Part shown: piece after piece, positions 24,940 to 34,095 of the stretch | Layout: the number at the start of each line of letters is the position of its first letter | Position numbering within the stretch: position 1 is the stretch's first letter | From: Oscillospiraceae bacterium | GTDB taxonomy: Bacteria > Bacillota > Clostridia > Oscillospirales > Acutalibacteraceae | DNA: 64,000 nucleotides | Direction: 5' to 3' | NCBI GenBank assembly: GCA_902802375.1 | Contig: CADCLS010000010.1 | Coordinates: forward strand, 48,191 to 112,190 | The notes under the pieces: generated by a model | Seen by the model: only the letters and a program-made list of their open reading frames with translations | Told to the model about the DNA's origin: nothing | The model's database searches: none | Made by a program: the position numbers and the translations under genes

Positions 24940-26286
24940 ATGAAACTCGCTTACAATGTATCAGACAAGCCGAAGTTCGGACAGCTGCTTATTTTCGCTT
25001 TCCAACAGCTTTTGGCAATCCTCGCGGCAACTATCGCCGTACCGGCAATAGTTGGAAACGGTATGTCACAGTCCGCAGCTCTTTTCGGAGCCGGCGTCGG
25101 CACCCTCGTTTACCTGCTCTTTACTAAGTTCAAAAGCCCTGTATTCTTAGGCTCGTCATTCGCTTTTCTCGGCTCAATGTTCGCTGCCTTCGCAGGTGCC
25201 GCGAGTGCTGAGGCAGGATATGCCGGCATAATCATCGGCGCCGCATTTGCAGGTCTTGTTTATGTACTTATCGCTATTATCGTAAAGATTGCCGGCGTTA
25301 AGTGGATAAATAAGCTTATGCCTGCCGTAGTTATCGGGCCTACCGTTGCGATAATCGGTTTGTCCCTTGCAGGCAACGCAATAGGCGACCTCTCTGTAGG
25401 TAAGGTATTAAATGCTGAGGGCGCATCGGTTGCAAGCCCCTATGTTTGCATCATTTGCGGTCTTGTAACACTTCTCACGGTTATCATTTGCTCGGTTTAC
25501 GGCAAGAAGATGACAAAGCTTATACCCTTTATTATAGGTATACTTGCAGGCTATGCTGTTGCGGCTATCTTCACCGTTATCGGTATCAAAACCGGCAACG
25601 ACGCTTACAAAGTAATTGATTTCAGCGTATTCTCAGGAATGAAAATATTTGCAATCCCCGATTTCACTTTCTTGGGCGCTCTTAAAGGTATCAAGGCAGT
25701 GACCGGCAAATACATAGCAACAGTCGCGGTAGCTTATATTCCGGTAGCGTTCGTTGTGTTCGCTGAGCACATCGCCGACCACAAGAACTTATCCAGCGTA
25801 ATTGAAAGCGACCTTTTAGAGGAGCCCGGTCTTCACAGAACTCTTCTTGGCGACGGTGTAGGCTCAATGGTAGGCGCTATCTTCGGCGGTTGCCCGAATA
25901 CTACATACGGCGAGTCGGTAGGCTGTGTGGCTATCACCGGTAACGCATCGGTAGTAACCATACTCTGCACCGCGATAATGGCAATAGTAATCTCGTTCTT
26001 CGGTCCGTTTGTAACATTCCTCTCTACCATTCCGAACTGCGTAATGGGCGGCGTTTGTATGACACTTTACGGCTTTATCGCAGTATCCGGTCTTAAAATG
26101 CTCCAGCCGGTAGACCTCAACGAGAACAAGAACCTCTTTGTTGCGGCTGTAATCCTCATTTCAGGTATCGGCGGTCTGACAATCAGCTTCGGCAAAGTAA
26201 CACTTACATCTGTTGCTTGCGCGCTTATCCTCGGTATCATCGTAAACCTCATAGTTTCAGGAAAAAAGGATACAAAGGCCGAATAA
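24940..26286 (+). CDS. Uracil/xanthine permease (NCS2 family)
   Basis: A 448-residue membrane transporter with about 14 hydrophobic segments. Family motifs are FAFQQLLAILAATIAVP at the N-terminus, AEHIADHKNLSSVI near 270, and GGCPNTTYGESVG near 315-327, the NCS2 signature containing the conserved Asn and Glu. It imports uracil, which PyrR can salvage. Shared control by the PyrR leader supports uracil (PyrP/UraA) over xanthine. RBS AAAGGAG. A terminator follows. Confidence 0.92.
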   Translation: MKLAYNVSDKPKFGQLLIFAFQQLLAILAATIAVPAIVGNGMSQSAALFGAGVGTLVYLLFTKFKSPVFLGSSFAFLGSMFAAFAGAASAEAGYAGIIIGAAFAGLVYVLIAIIVKIAGVKWINKLMPAVVIGPTVAIIGLSLAGNAIGDLSVGKVLNAEGASVASPYVCIICGLVTLLTVIICSVYGKKMTKLIPFIIGILAGYAVAAIFTVIGIKTGNDAYKVIDFSVFSGMKIFAIPDFTFLGALKGIKAVTGKYIATVAVAYIPVAFVVFAEHIADHKNLSSVIESDLLEEPGLHRTLLGDGVGSMVGAIFGGCPNTTYGESVGCVAITGNASVVTILCTAIMAIVISFFGPFVTFLSTIPNCVMGGVCMTLYGFIAVSGLKMLQPVDLNENKNLFVAAVILISGIGGLTISFGKVTLTSVACALILGIIVNLIVSGKKDTKAE

Positions 26287-26305
26287 TTAGTAAAATTAAA
26301 CGCAT

Positions 26306-26337
26306 TAACCCCCGACTGACTGTCGGGGGTTAAATTT
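26306..26337 (+). terminator. Terminator of the pyr operon
   Basis: TTAACCCCCGAC pairs with GTCGGGGGTTAA, loop TGACT, then ATTTT. Confidence 0.85.
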
Positions 26338-26358
26338 TGCAACGGTCTTATAAAATCA

Positions 26359-26387
26359 TTGAATAATTAAAACTGTTGTTGTATAAT
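26359..26387 (+). promoter_or_regulatory. Promoter of the DUF2975-ACT-PFL operon
   Basis: TTGAAT (26359-26364), 17-base spacer, TATAAT (26382-26387). Confidence 0.7.
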
Positions 26388-26416
26388 ATTTTAATAAAAC
26401 AACAAGGGGTGTTATT

Positions 26417-26878
26417 ATGATAGGGTATAAGGCGCCGGTAAAGGTGTCGCTTTATCTTGTATATGCGTTCAGCGTAGCGCTTGTGGCGGTATCTGTAGCA
26501 CTGCCGTTTATTGTGACTTGGTATGTTGAAACAAAAGGGAGAGACAGCACGCTTCCGGCAACCATTATGCTCACCTGCTATCCCTGTCTTCCGTTTGCGG
26601 CGGCGATACTGATATCCTTAAGGCGCTTGCTTAACAATGTGCTTTCGGGACTTATTTTGGGGGATAAAAATTTAACGCTTCTGCGCGCGGCGGCAATATC
26701 CTGCTTCGGGATAGTTGCAATAACGCTGGCGGCAGGCAGGCTTTATAAGCCTTTTTACATAATTGCCGCGTCCGCGGCGGCGTGTGGGCTTACATTTATT
26801 ATTGTTAAAAGCATTTTCGGCGTAATGCTCAGCGAACGCCGCGAAAAGGACTTGGAGGATATTGAGGGTAGCATATGA
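26417..26878 (+). CDS. DUF2975-like membrane protein
   Basis: A 153-residue protein with four hydrophobic segments (about 12-34, 50-65, 92-110, 115-135) and a charged C-terminus. The layout, and the stretch LISLRRLLNNVLSGLILGDKNLTLLRAAA between segments two and three, resemble DUF2975 proteins. The assignment is tentative. Function is unknown. Its stop overlaps the start of the ACT-domain gene (ATGA), so it is co-translated with it. Confidence 0.65.
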   Translation: MIGYKAPVKVSLYLVYAFSVALVAVSVALPFIVTWYVETKGRDSTLPATIMLTCYPCLPFAAAILISLRRLLNNVLSGLILGDKNLTLLRAAAISCFGIVAITLAAGRLYKPFYIIAASAAACGLTFIIVKSIFGVMLSERREKDLEDIEGSI

Positions 26879-27147
26879 AAAAAACTGTAATTACTGTAAT
26901 AGGTAAAGATAATTTCGGTATAATTGCGAAGACGAGCGCGATTTGTGCCGAGTGTAATGTTAATATAGTTGATATTACGCAGTCGGTTCTTGGCGATATG
27001 TTTGTAATGGTTATGCTCGCGGATATTTCGGCGGCTAACTGTTCTTTCGGCGAGTTTTCGGATAAAATGCGCGCTTTCGGAAAAAAAGAATCTCTCGATG
27101 TACGCGTTATGCACGAGGATATTTTCAATTCAATGCACAGGATATAA
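26875..27147 (+). CDS. ACT-domain protein (UPF0237)
   Basis: A 90-residue single ACT domain: KKTVITVIGKDNFGIIAKTSAICAECNVNIVDI is the classic ligand-binding beta-alpha-beta start. Such stand-alone proteins are regarded as small-molecule sensors, probably for amino acids. In many Firmicutes and archaea it is paired, as here, with a PFL/UPF0210 gene 12 bases downstream. Confidence 0.9.
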   Translation: MKKTVITVIGKDNFGIIAKTSAICAECNVNIVDITQSVLGDMFVMVMLADISAANCSFGEFSDKMRAFGKKESLDVRVMHEDIFNSMHRI

Positions 27148-27159
27148 AGAGGTCTGTTT

Positions 27160-28515
27160 ATGATAAATCTTAACGATATAATGGAAACCGTGACTATGAT
27201 AAGTCAAGAAAACCTCGATATACGCACTATTACTATGGGCATATCCTTGCTTGACTGTGCCGACAGCGATATTGAAAAATCCTGCGAGAAGGTTTATGAG
27301 AAGATAACTAAAAAAGCCGGAAATCTCGTAAAGGTCGGAGAGGAAATCGAGAGGGAATACGGAATACCTATAATAAATAAGCGCGTTTCGGTAACTCCTA
27401 TATCTATGCTTGTCGCAGTTTCGGGCGGCGACCCCGTAAAGTACGCAAAAACGCTTCAACGCGCAGCGGAAGCTACCGGCGTAAACTTTATAGGCGGCTA
27501 TTCGGCGCTTGTCCACAAAGGATTTTCGGCAGGCGATGAAGAGCTTATTAAATCCATACCCGAAGCGCTCGCAGTTACCGAAAATGTATGCTCAAGCGTA
27601 AATATCGGCTCTACAAAATCGGGGATTAATATGGACGCGGTGCGTATTTTGGGTGAGGTTGTAAAGGAGACCGCGCTCAAAACCGCTGATAAAGACTGTA
27701 TCGGCGCCGCAAAACTGGTTGTATTTTGTAATGCGCCCGAGGATAATCCCTTTATGGCGGGTGCTTTTCACGGTGTTGGCGAGCCGGACTGTGTTATAAA
27801 TGTCGGCGTATCGGGTCCCGGAGTTGTGGCGGCGGCTCTTAAGAAATGTAAGGGCGATTTAGGTGAGGTTGCCGAGGTTATAAAGCGTACGGCATTTAAG
27901 ATTACACGAATGGGTCAGCTTGTAGGTACACAGGCGTCAAAGCGGCTCGGCGTACCGTTCGGTATAGTTGATTTGTCGTTGGCTCCTACTCCTGCGGTGG
28001 GCGATTCGGTAGCTCGCATTTTAGAGGAAATGGGACTGGATGTTTGCGGCACTCACGGCACAACCGCGGCGCTGGCGCTTCTTAATGACGCGGTTAAAAA
28101 AGGCGGTGTTATGGCGTCGTCTTCTGTCGGAGGACTTTCGGGTGCGTTTATCCCCGTGTCCGAGGACGCCGGTATGATAGCAGCGGCGCGTTCGGGCGAC
28201 CTTAAAATCGAAAAGTTAGAGGCTATGACTGCCGTATGCTCGGTAGGTCTTGATATGATAGTGATACCCGGCGATACCCCGGCTGAGGTAATATCCGCAA
28301 TTATTGCCGACGAAGCGGCAATAGGTATGGTAAACTCTAAGACTACTGCCGTAAGAGTGATACCGGCAATAGGCAAGCGAGAGGGCGAAGAGCTTAATTT
28401 CGGCGGTCTTTTGGGTGAAGGACCTGTAATGCCGGTAAATCTTAAGAGCAGTCCCAAAAAGTTTATTGACCGGGGCGGCAGAATACCGGCACCGCTTCAA
28501 AGTCTTAAAAATTAA
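27160..28515 (+). CDS. PFL family protein (UPF0210/DUF711)
   Basis: A 451-residue cytoplasmic protein of the UPF0210 family. It begins with the [28 protein letters not shown] signature, has [11 protein letters not shown] near 110 and a glycine-rich [21 protein letters not shown] near 290. The family is remotely related in fold to pyruvate formate-lyase but has no visible Gly-radical motif. The biochemical role is unknown. The conserved ACT-PFL pairing suggests regulation by an amino-acid-like ligand. Confidence 0.9.
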   Translation: MINLNDIMETVTMISQENLDIRTITMGISLLDCADSDIEKSCEKVYEKITKKAGNLVKVGEEIEREYGIPIINKRVSVTPISMLVAVSGGDPVKYAKTLQRAAEATGVNFIGGYSALVHKGFSAGDEELIKSIPEALAVTENVCSSVNIGSTKSGINMDAVRILGEVVKETALKTADKDCIGAAKLVVFCNAPEDNPFMAGAFHGVGEPDCVINVGVSGPGVVAAALKKCKGDLGEVAEVIKRTAFKITRMGQLVGTQASKRLGVPFGIVDLSLAPTPAVGDSVARILEEMGLDVCGTHGTTAALALLNDAVKKGGVMASSSVGGLSGAFIPVSEDAGMIAAARSGDLKIEKLEAMTAVCSVGLDMIVIPGDTPAEVISAIIADEAAIGMVNSKTTAVRVIPAIGKREGEELNFGGLLGEGPVMPVNLKSSPKKFIDRGGRIPAPLQSLKN

Positions 28516-28534
28516 CCCTGTTAATTTTTAAGAC
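28502..28534 (+). terminator. Perfect hairpin over the PFL gene stop codon
   Basis: GTCTTAAAAATTAA (28502-28515) pairs exactly with TTAATTTTTAAGAC (28521-28534), loop CCCTG. The stop codon lies inside the left arm. There is no T-run after it, so termination is uncertain. It may protect the mRNA 3' end. Confidence 0.4.
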
Positions 28535-28598
28535 AGACTACAGATAGCAGACATCGGATGTCAGACGGTATGAATGCCTGCGGCGCATATAAAAGGAC

Positions 28599-28627
28599 TT
28601 GACAATGCTTTTCTTCGGTGGTATAAT
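28599..28627 (+). promoter_or_regulatory. Promoter of the asnS-asnA operon
   Basis: TTGACA (28599-28604), 17-base spacer, TATAAT (28622-28627). Confidence 0.85.
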
Positions 28628-28633
28628 TCACGC

Positions 28634-28909
28634 ATATTGAAAAGGCTATGACTTAAGAGAAGTAACCGCTTCACGGCGCAAAGTGAGCAGGGGATAGTGG
28701 AAACCCTGCCGCACGGATACGGCGAATAACACTTATCAGCCGCAACCTGAAAGAGATTTTCTTTAGTAGGTGCGCCGGGTCCGCCCCGTTACAGGCGGTA
28801 GCAGTCTTAAAGCTGCAAGAGAGGTCTATTTAGACAAGTCGGGTGGCACCGCGAATGAAAGATAACATCATTCGTCCTGATAAACAGGACAAATGATGTT
28901 TTTTATTTT
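28634..28909 (+). promoter_or_regulatory. T-box riboswitch, probably Asn-specific
   Basis: The leader has an AGTA-type box near 28660, a long Stem I, and the T-box core GGGTGGCACCGCG (28841-28853). A terminator follows: AACATCATTCGTCCTG with CAGGACAAATGATGTT (about 28863-28901), then a T run. A plausible AAC specifier lies at 28728-28730 in Stem I. Uncharged tRNA-Asn would stabilise the antiterminator and switch on both asparagine genes downstream. Confidence 0.92.
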
Positions 28910-28967
28910 ACAAATAATTGCGGCAAAGCCGCACATATTATCTGATGTCTGAACCGGAGGTTTTGTT

Positions 28968-30344
28968 ATGAAACACATTGATATCTATGAGATTATGACT
29001 AATTCCGAATTGGTCGGTAAGAGCGTTACGGTCTGCGGCTGGGTACGCACCTCGCGCGACTCTAAAAATATGGCTTTTTTGGAGCTTAATGACGGCACTA
29101 CTCTTAAACATCTGCAAATAGTAATTGATAAATCGAGTATAAGCGATATTTCGGAGTATATGAAGCTCGGCACTTCACTCAAGGTTGAGGGTGAGCTTGT
29201 AAAATCGGTTGTGGCGGCTGACTCTGTTGAGGTGAACGCCCGAAAAATCACCGTGCTTGGCACCTGCCCTCAAGAATATCCGCTTCAAAAGAAAAGGCAT
29301 ACGCTTGAATATCTTCGCACCATTCCCGCGCTCCGCGTGCGCACGAATACCTTTAATGCGGTGTTCAGGGTACGCTCGGTAGTATCCGCGGCAATTCACG
29401 AGTATTTCGGCGCGCGCCGGTTTACCTATGTGCATACACCGCTTATTACTGCGTCTGACTGTGAGGGCGCCGGCGAAATGTTCCGTGTTACTACGCTCGG
29501 CTTTGCCCCTGAGATAAAATCCCAAGAGGAATACGACGCCGCCGATTTTTTCGGTCGCCGCGCCGCGCTTTCCGTATCCGGTCAGCTTGACGGAGAGGTT
29601 GCCGCTATGGCATTCGGCAAGATTTACACATTCGGCCCGTCTTTCAGAGCAGAAAAGAGTAACACTCAGCGCCATGTGGCTGAGTTCTGGCATGTTGAGC
29701 CGGAAGTTGCTTTTGCAGAGCTGCCTGACATTATGGAACTCGCACAGGGTCTTATAAAGCATATTGTAAGCTCGGTACTCGAAAAATGCCCGGAAGAAAT
29801 GAAGTTTTTTGACGCGCATTTTGAAAAGGGTCTTATAGAGAAGCTAAAAGGCGTAAGGGATAACGAGTTTGCCGTTATGAGCTATACTGAGGCTATAGAA
29901 AAGTTAGAACAAAGCGGAAAAGAATTCAAATTCCCGGTATTTTGGGGTTGCGACCTTGCAACAGAGCACGAGCGTTATATTTCTGAGGAAGTGTGCAAGA
30001 AGCCGGTATTTCTTACCGATTATCCGAAAGAGATAAAATCCTTCTATATGAAACAGAATGCTGACGGTAAAACCGTTGCCGCAACCGATTTGCTGGTTCC
30101 GGGTGTAGGTGAGATAATCGGCGGAAGCGAGAGAGAGGCTGACCTCGATAAATTACTTTCGGCAATGCGTGAGCGTAATATGAATTTAGATGAATATAAT
30201 GATTATATAGCTTTGCGCCGATTCGGTTCGGTACCTCACAGCGGATTTGGACTTGGTCTTGAAAGAATTATTATGTATGTAACCGGCGTTTCAAACATCC
30301 GTGATGTAATTCTTTACCCGAGGACCTTCGGTAATATATATTAA
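28968..30344 (+). CDS. asnS: Asparagine-tRNA ligase
   Basis: A 458-residue class II aminoacyl-tRNA synthetase charging tRNA-Asn. The N-terminal OB-fold anticodon-binding domain (VTVCGWVRTSRDSKNMAFLELNDGT) is followed by the catalytic domain with motif 2 (GPSFRAEKSNTQRHVAEFWHVEPE) and motif 3 (GFGLGLERIIMYVTG) near 430. The asparagine identity is supported by the T-box and the adjacent asnA. RBS CCGGAGG. Confidence 0.93.
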   Translation: MKHIDIYEIMTNSELVGKSVTVCGWVRTSRDSKNMAFLELNDGTTLKHLQIVIDKSSISDISEYMKLGTSLKVEGELVKSVVAADSVEVNARKITVLGTCPQEYPLQKKRHTLEYLRTIPALRVRTNTFNAVFRVRSVVSAAIHEYFGARRFTYVHTPLITASDCEGAGEMFRVTTLGFAPEIKSQEEYDAADFFGRRAALSVSGQLDGEVAAMAFGKIYTFGPSFRAEKSNTQRHVAEFWHVEPEVAFAELPDIMELAQGLIKHIVSSVLEKCPEEMKFFDAHFEKGLIEKLKGVRDNEFAVMSYTEAIEKLEQSGKEFKFPVFWGCDLATEHERYISEEVCKKPVFLTDYPKEIKSFYMKQNADGKTVAATDLLVPGVGEIIGGSEREADLDKLLSAMRERNMNLDEYNDYIALRRFGSVPHSGFGLGLERIIMYVTGVSNIRDVILYPRTFGNIY

Positions 30345-30353
30345 GGTGATATT

Positions 30354-31337
30354 ATGTATAAATCAAAATTAAGCGTACTTGAAACGCAGGCGGTAATAAG
30401 GTCTTTACGGCATAAGTTTGAAGAATGCCTATGTGACGCGCTTAACTTAAGCCGCGTATCTGCACCGCTTTTTGTAAAGAGGGGAAGCGGTCTTAATGAT
30501 GACCTTAACGGTGTTGAGCGTCCGGTAAGCTTCGATATACTTGAGACGGGTGAAATAGTAGAGGTTGTACATTCGCTTGCAAAGTGGAAGCGAATGGCAC
30601 TCGGAAAGTACGGGTTTAATGTACACACCGGTCTTTATACCGATATGAACGCGATACGCCGCGATGAGAAGGTTGATAATATCCACTCTCTTTATGTTGA
30701 CCAGTGGGACTGGGAAAAGGTTATAACAAAAGAAGACAGAAACGAGGCGTATCTTAAAGACACTGTCCGCCGAATATATTCCGCGGTGCTCTCTGCGGCG
30801 GATTACATAGAGCGTAAATATCCAAGCCTTGATAACTATTTGCCGAGGGATATAACATTTATAAGCACTTATGAGCTTGAGGAAAAATATCCTGAGCTAT
30901 CCCCTAAAGAGCGTGAAAATGAGGCGGCTAAGGAATACGGCGCGATATTTCTTATGAAGATAGGCGGTCGTCTTAAATGCGGCGAAAAGCATGACGGGCG
31001 CGCCCCGGATTATGACGATTGGAACCTAAACGGCGATATAATCGTATATAACCGTGTGACCGACGCGGCGTTTGAGATTTCGTCAATGGGGATAAGGGTG
31101 GATGAAAAGTCGCTTGTCTCCCAGCTCGAAGCGGAAAATGCAATCGACAGGTTATCTTTGCCTTTCCATAAAGCACTGATAGAGGGCAAACTGCCTCTTA
31201 CAATAGGCGGAGGCATAGGGCAGTCAAGACTGTGTATGTTATTGCTGCAAAAAGCGCACATCGGCGAGGTTCAAGCTTGCGTCTGGCCTGAAAGCGAAGT
31301 TGAAAAGTGCAGGCAAAACGGAATAGAATTGCTGTAA
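30354..31337 (+). CDS. asnA: Aspartate-ammonia ligase
   Basis: A 327-residue ammonia-dependent asparagine synthetase, structurally related to class II synthetases. Signatures include APLFVKRGSGLNDDLNGVERPVSFD near 40-65, LAKWKRMALGKYGF near 80, and TIGGGIGQSRLCMLLLQKAHIGEVQACVWP at the C-terminus. Length is typical. It is ten bases from asnS, sharing the T-box, so asparagine synthesis and tRNA charging respond together to asparagine shortage. Confidence 0.96.
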   Translation: MYKSKLSVLETQAVIRSLRHKFEECLCDALNLSRVSAPLFVKRGSGLNDDLNGVERPVSFDILETGEIVEVVHSLAKWKRMALGKYGFNVHTGLYTDMNAIRRDEKVDNIHSLYVDQWDWEKVITKEDRNEAYLKDTVRRIYSAVLSAADYIERKYPSLDNYLPRDITFISTYELEEKYPELSPKERENEAAKEYGAIFLMKIGGRLKCGEKHDGRAPDYDDWNLNGDIIVYNRVTDAAFEISSMGIRVDEKSLVSQLEAENAIDRLSLPFHKALIEGKLPLTIGGGIGQSRLCMLLLQKAHIGEVQACVWPESEVEKCRQNGIELL

Positions 31338-31344
31338 AACAAAG

Positions 31345-31366
31345 GCCGGCAGGATTTCCTGCCGGC
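31345..31366. terminator. Bidirectional terminator between asnA and psd
   Basis: GCCGGCAGG (31345-31353) pairs with CCTGCCGGC (31358-31366) between two convergent genes. AT-rich tracts lie on both sides. Confidence 0.75.
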
Positions 31367-31373
31367 TTAAAAT

Positions 31374-32216
31374 TTATTCTGATATTTGTTCGCCTAATTT
31401 TATCGGCGTTTCAAGCCCTGCGTTTGTGTTTTTAAGCAGTTCGGGCAAAGGCTCAAGCTCATCGCTTGTCAGTAATATTACAGTAGAGCCACCGTATAAA
31501 AACATACCCTTTTCCTCGCCTTTTTCTACCGCCATTTTGCCGTGCAGGTTTTTGATTTTGCCTACGAGCATAGCGCCCACTTCCATTTGCACGATTTTAC
31601 CTGAGTCCTCGGTGTTGATGACGGTGTACTCCCGTGAGTTTTCACAGAAAACCTTTGTATGCTCGAGCGCTATCGGGCGCACGGTGTGAAGAGTTCCGTT
31701 TATATATATGTTTCTGCTTTTTTGCCCCGATACCGCATATGAATATCTGTGATAGTGATTTACGCAAAGCCTGAATATATATATGTATCCGTTTTCAAAT
31801 TCTTTTGCGAGAGCATCGTCCTTCAAAAGCGAAGCTACTGTGTATTTGCTCTGCTTTACCGGATATACCGCACCGCTTTGTACTTTGTAAACGCTTAATA
31901 AACCGTCACAGGGGGAAATGATAGGTAAGTCTTCGCTTATCGGGCGCAGGCCCGGTTTTATTTTTCGGCAAAAGCAATCGTTAAAGCAGGTGAAATTATC
32001 GCTTTCGTACTCACTTAAATCAATATTGTTGTTTTCTACAAACGGTCTTATTAAGAATTTTGACAGGCGACAGCTTAAAAATGCGCCTGCAAGCTTTGAT
32101 AACCATTTTGCTCTGAGTACCCTCAGAACTACTCTGCCAAAAACCGTATTATAGAAGAATTTAAGTGCGCCGCTTTCCTGCGGCGGCGCTTGAGGCTTTA
32201 ATAATGTGCTGTTCAT
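31374..32216 (-). CDS. psd: Phosphatidylserine decarboxylase
   Basis: A 280-residue proenzyme that makes phosphatidylethanolamine from phosphatidylserine at the membrane. The pyruvoyl-forming site is GGST near 245-248, where cleavage before Ser yields the cofactor. ISPCDGLLSVYKV near 100 and LCVNHYHRYSYAVSG near 150 carry the conserved Asp and His residues. Its ATG overlaps the end of pssA by four bases, so enzyme and substrate supplier are coupled. Confidence 0.94.
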   Translation of the reverse strand: MNSTLLKPQAPPQESGALKFFYNTVFGRVVLRVLRAKWLSKLAGAFLSCRLSKFLIRPFVENNNIDLSEYESDNFTCFNDCFCRKIKPGLRPISEDLPIISPCDGLLSVYKVQSGAVYPVKQSKYTVASLLKDDALAKEFENGYIYIFRLCVNHYHRYSYAVSGQKSRNIYINGTLHTVRPIALEHTKVFCENSREYTVINTEDSGKIVQMEVGAMLVGKIKNLHGKMAVEKGEEKGMFLYGGSTVILLTSDELEPLPELLKNTNAGLETPIKLGEQISE

Positions 32217-32884
32217 TTTCCTAAAAACTTAAATATAACGAGCGCCACGAATTCCAACGCACCGATGCCTACCATTATGAGAATGCCGCGAAGCCCCGGT
32301 TTTGCAACCTTTATTCGCGATACAAACAGCGCGCCGACAAATAGCATAATTGCAAAATATATAGGTGTTATATCAGCCGGAAGTATGTAGTGGATAAGCA
32401 AAACGCAAGGGAAAATTATAGATGCCGATGTCACCGGTAAGCCGACATAAGTTTTAAGCACGCCGCCCTCGCTTGACTGCCGCTGTTCCTCAAGCACATT
32501 AAAATATGCAAGTCTTATCATCGCGGTCAACACATAAAACGCAATAACCGCAAAGATTAAAATGGTATAAGTTTTAGGTAAACCGTCGTTCGCAAGAGAA
32601 AGCCTTCTGAACATCGCCGCACCTATACTCGCAGGCAGCACTCCAAAGGCAACTAAATCTGAAAGAGAGTCTATTTGAATTCCGAATTTCTTTTCACTAT
32701 CCGATCGGCCCGGTTTTGTGCGGGCAACCTTGCCGTCAAATGCATCGCAGAGACCGCAAATCAGCAAAAACAGACCGCCGTAAAACGGATGCCCCATATC
32801 CGAAAGGCTCACCATTATGCCTAAAACTCCCGATACTAAGGACATATAGGTCAAAACAACGGTATAATTATAAAAACCTATCAA
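32213..32884 (-). CDS. pssA: CDP-diacylglycerol-serine O-phosphatidyltransferase
   Basis: A 223-residue membrane enzyme that makes phosphatidylserine from CDP-diacylglycerol and serine. The CDP-alcohol phosphotransferase motif DAFDGKVAR...GIQIDSLSD is at about 48-76, with seven or so membrane segments around it. TTG at 32884 follows AAGGGGAA. First gene of the pssA-psd operon. Confidence 0.92.
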   Translation of the reverse strand: MIGFYNYTVVLTYMSLVSGVLGIMVSLSDMGHPFYGGLFLLICGLCDAFDGKVARTKPGRSDSEKKFGIQIDSLSDLVAFGVLPASIGAAMFRRLSLANDGLPKTYTILIFAVIAFYVLTAMIRLAYFNVLEEQRQSSEGGVLKTYVGLPVTSASIIFPCVLLIHYILPADITPIYFAIMLFVGALFVSRIKVAKPGLRGILIMVGIGALEFVALVIFKFLGK

Positions 32885-32940
32885 AGCAATTTCCCCTTAT
32901 TGATATTTTAACTCATTAATGCATTTATTTGGATAGCATT

Positions 32941-32969
32941 ATTATACAGCATAAGTCACAAAAACGCAA
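32941..32969 (-). promoter_or_regulatory. Promoter of pssA-psd
   Basis: Minus strand: TTGCGT (32969-32964), 17-base spacer, TATAAT (32946-32941). Confidence 0.7.
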
Positions 32970-33117
32970 CATATTCCGTAAAAATATATCTTATTACCTA
33001 TATGTTCCAAAAAGAGCAAAAACAGGGGGAAACCGAGCAAAAAATATTTTGTAAAAAATCCACAAATAATCGTGAAAAAATTCATTAAAAATATAAGAAC
33101 TTTTTTGCAAATTTTTC

Positions 33118-33146
33118 TTGCAATTATACGCTTAGTATGATAAAAT
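33118..33146 (+). promoter_or_regulatory. Promoter of the S10-spc-alpha operon
   Basis: TTGCAA (33118-33123), 17-base spacer, TAAAAT (33141-33146). It is the only good promoter seen before rpsJ, giving a 5' leader of about 545 nt. Confidence 0.75.
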
Positions 33147-33151
33147 ACTCA

Positions 33152-33686
33152 GGCACGCGGTGAAAAAGCCGCGTAAACATGCGTTGATGCGGGAGGTGGC
33201 CGACCACAGAGTCGGGAAATTTCCGCGGAGTATGTCCGATTTGAAACCGGGCGAAAGTATTTGGAGGCGTTTTCGGTACTTGCGAGCCGAACGCGCCGCG
33301 GCGGAGCGATCCGCTGCTCCGGATTTGCTGTGACCCCAGCAATTACCGGTATTTATATTGTGTCGGTGCGAAACGCACGGCACGGTGTAAGTTTTGCCGC
33401 CAGCAAGTTGACGGGAACCGAACCCCGTTACGCTTAAATTGGCAAAATTTTCGCCCATCCTTGCCTCGTCATTTGAAATACACCGGTATATCTGCATTCC
33501 TCGTCTTCGATGAGCAATAATTTTGCTCAATTTAAGTTGTAACAAGTTTGTGCCGCCGAATTCTGTTTGTCGGCGAAGCACGAGTTTGCAGAAAGGCCGA
33601 CGCCTTTCAAAAACGAGAGCAAGAAGGAAAATAGAAGGCGGCGAGCCAAACCGTAATGGTGTTCGGTTCCCGTCAACTTTAGGAGG
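33152..33686 (+). promoter_or_regulatory. Large structured 5' leader of the S10 operon
   Basis: No gene is supported. The first half holds consecutive hairpins: ACGCGG/CCGCGT (33155-33174), CCGAC/GTCGG (33200-33215), an 11-bp stem (33266-33276 with 33287-33297), CGGAGC/GCTCCG (33302-33321), TTGCTG/CAGCAA (33325-33342) and GTGCG/CGCAC (33366-33378). The second half is enclosed by a 28-bp stem (33405-33432 with 33652-33679; one mismatch, one G-U). Nested inside are stems at 33433-33449/33519-33536, 33550-33559/33570-33581 and 33591-33597/33602-33608. The closing stem ends two bases before AGGAGG of rpsJ. It probably controls the operon, perhaps through a ribosomal protein such as L4. Confidence 0.6.
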
Positions 33687-33697
33687 CGAATTTTCAC

Positions 33698-34009
33698 ATG
33701 GCAGTGAAAGAAAAAATCCGAATTCGAGTAAAAGGTTACGACCACGCGCTTGTCGACCAGTCCGCTGAAAAGATAGTGGAAACCGCTAAACGCACAGGTG
33801 CAAGGGTATCAGGCCCCGTGCCGCTGCCCACAGAAAAAGAAATCGTAACTATTCTTCGCGCAGTTCATAAGTATAAAGACAGCCGCGAGCAGTTCGAGAG
33901 TAGGACGCACAAAAGGCTCATCGATGTTATACGCCCTTCAAACAAAACCGTTGAAGCGCTTTCATCCTTAGAGCTCCCCGCCGGTGTAGAAATTGAGATT
34001 AAGCTTTAA
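33698..34009 (+). CDS. rpsJ: 30S ribosomal protein S10
   Basis: A 103-residue small-subunit head protein, also the NusE antitermination factor. [25 protein letters not shown] at the N-terminus and [16 protein letters not shown] near 36-51 are invariant landmarks; [18 protein letters not shown] follows. The ATG at 33698 has AGGAGG (33681-33686) placed right after the closing stem of the leader. First gene of the S10 operon. Confidence 0.98.
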   Translation: MAVKEKIRIRVKGYDHALVDQSAEKIVETAKRTGARVSGPVPLPTEKEIVTILRAVHKYKDSREQFESRTHKRLIDVIRPSNKTVEALSSLELPAGVEIEIKL

Positions 34010-34095
34010 TATATATACCTATTATATATAAGGCGTATCCGCACCGCAGGTCAAGTCAGCTCAGCTGACCAATAACCGAATTGGAGGAAAACAAA

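Noticed and set aside
34010-34095. Palindrome GTCAGCTCAGCTGAC between rpsJ and rplC as an operator
   Set aside because: It lies inside the operon with no promoter beside it; most likely a minor mRNA hairpin.
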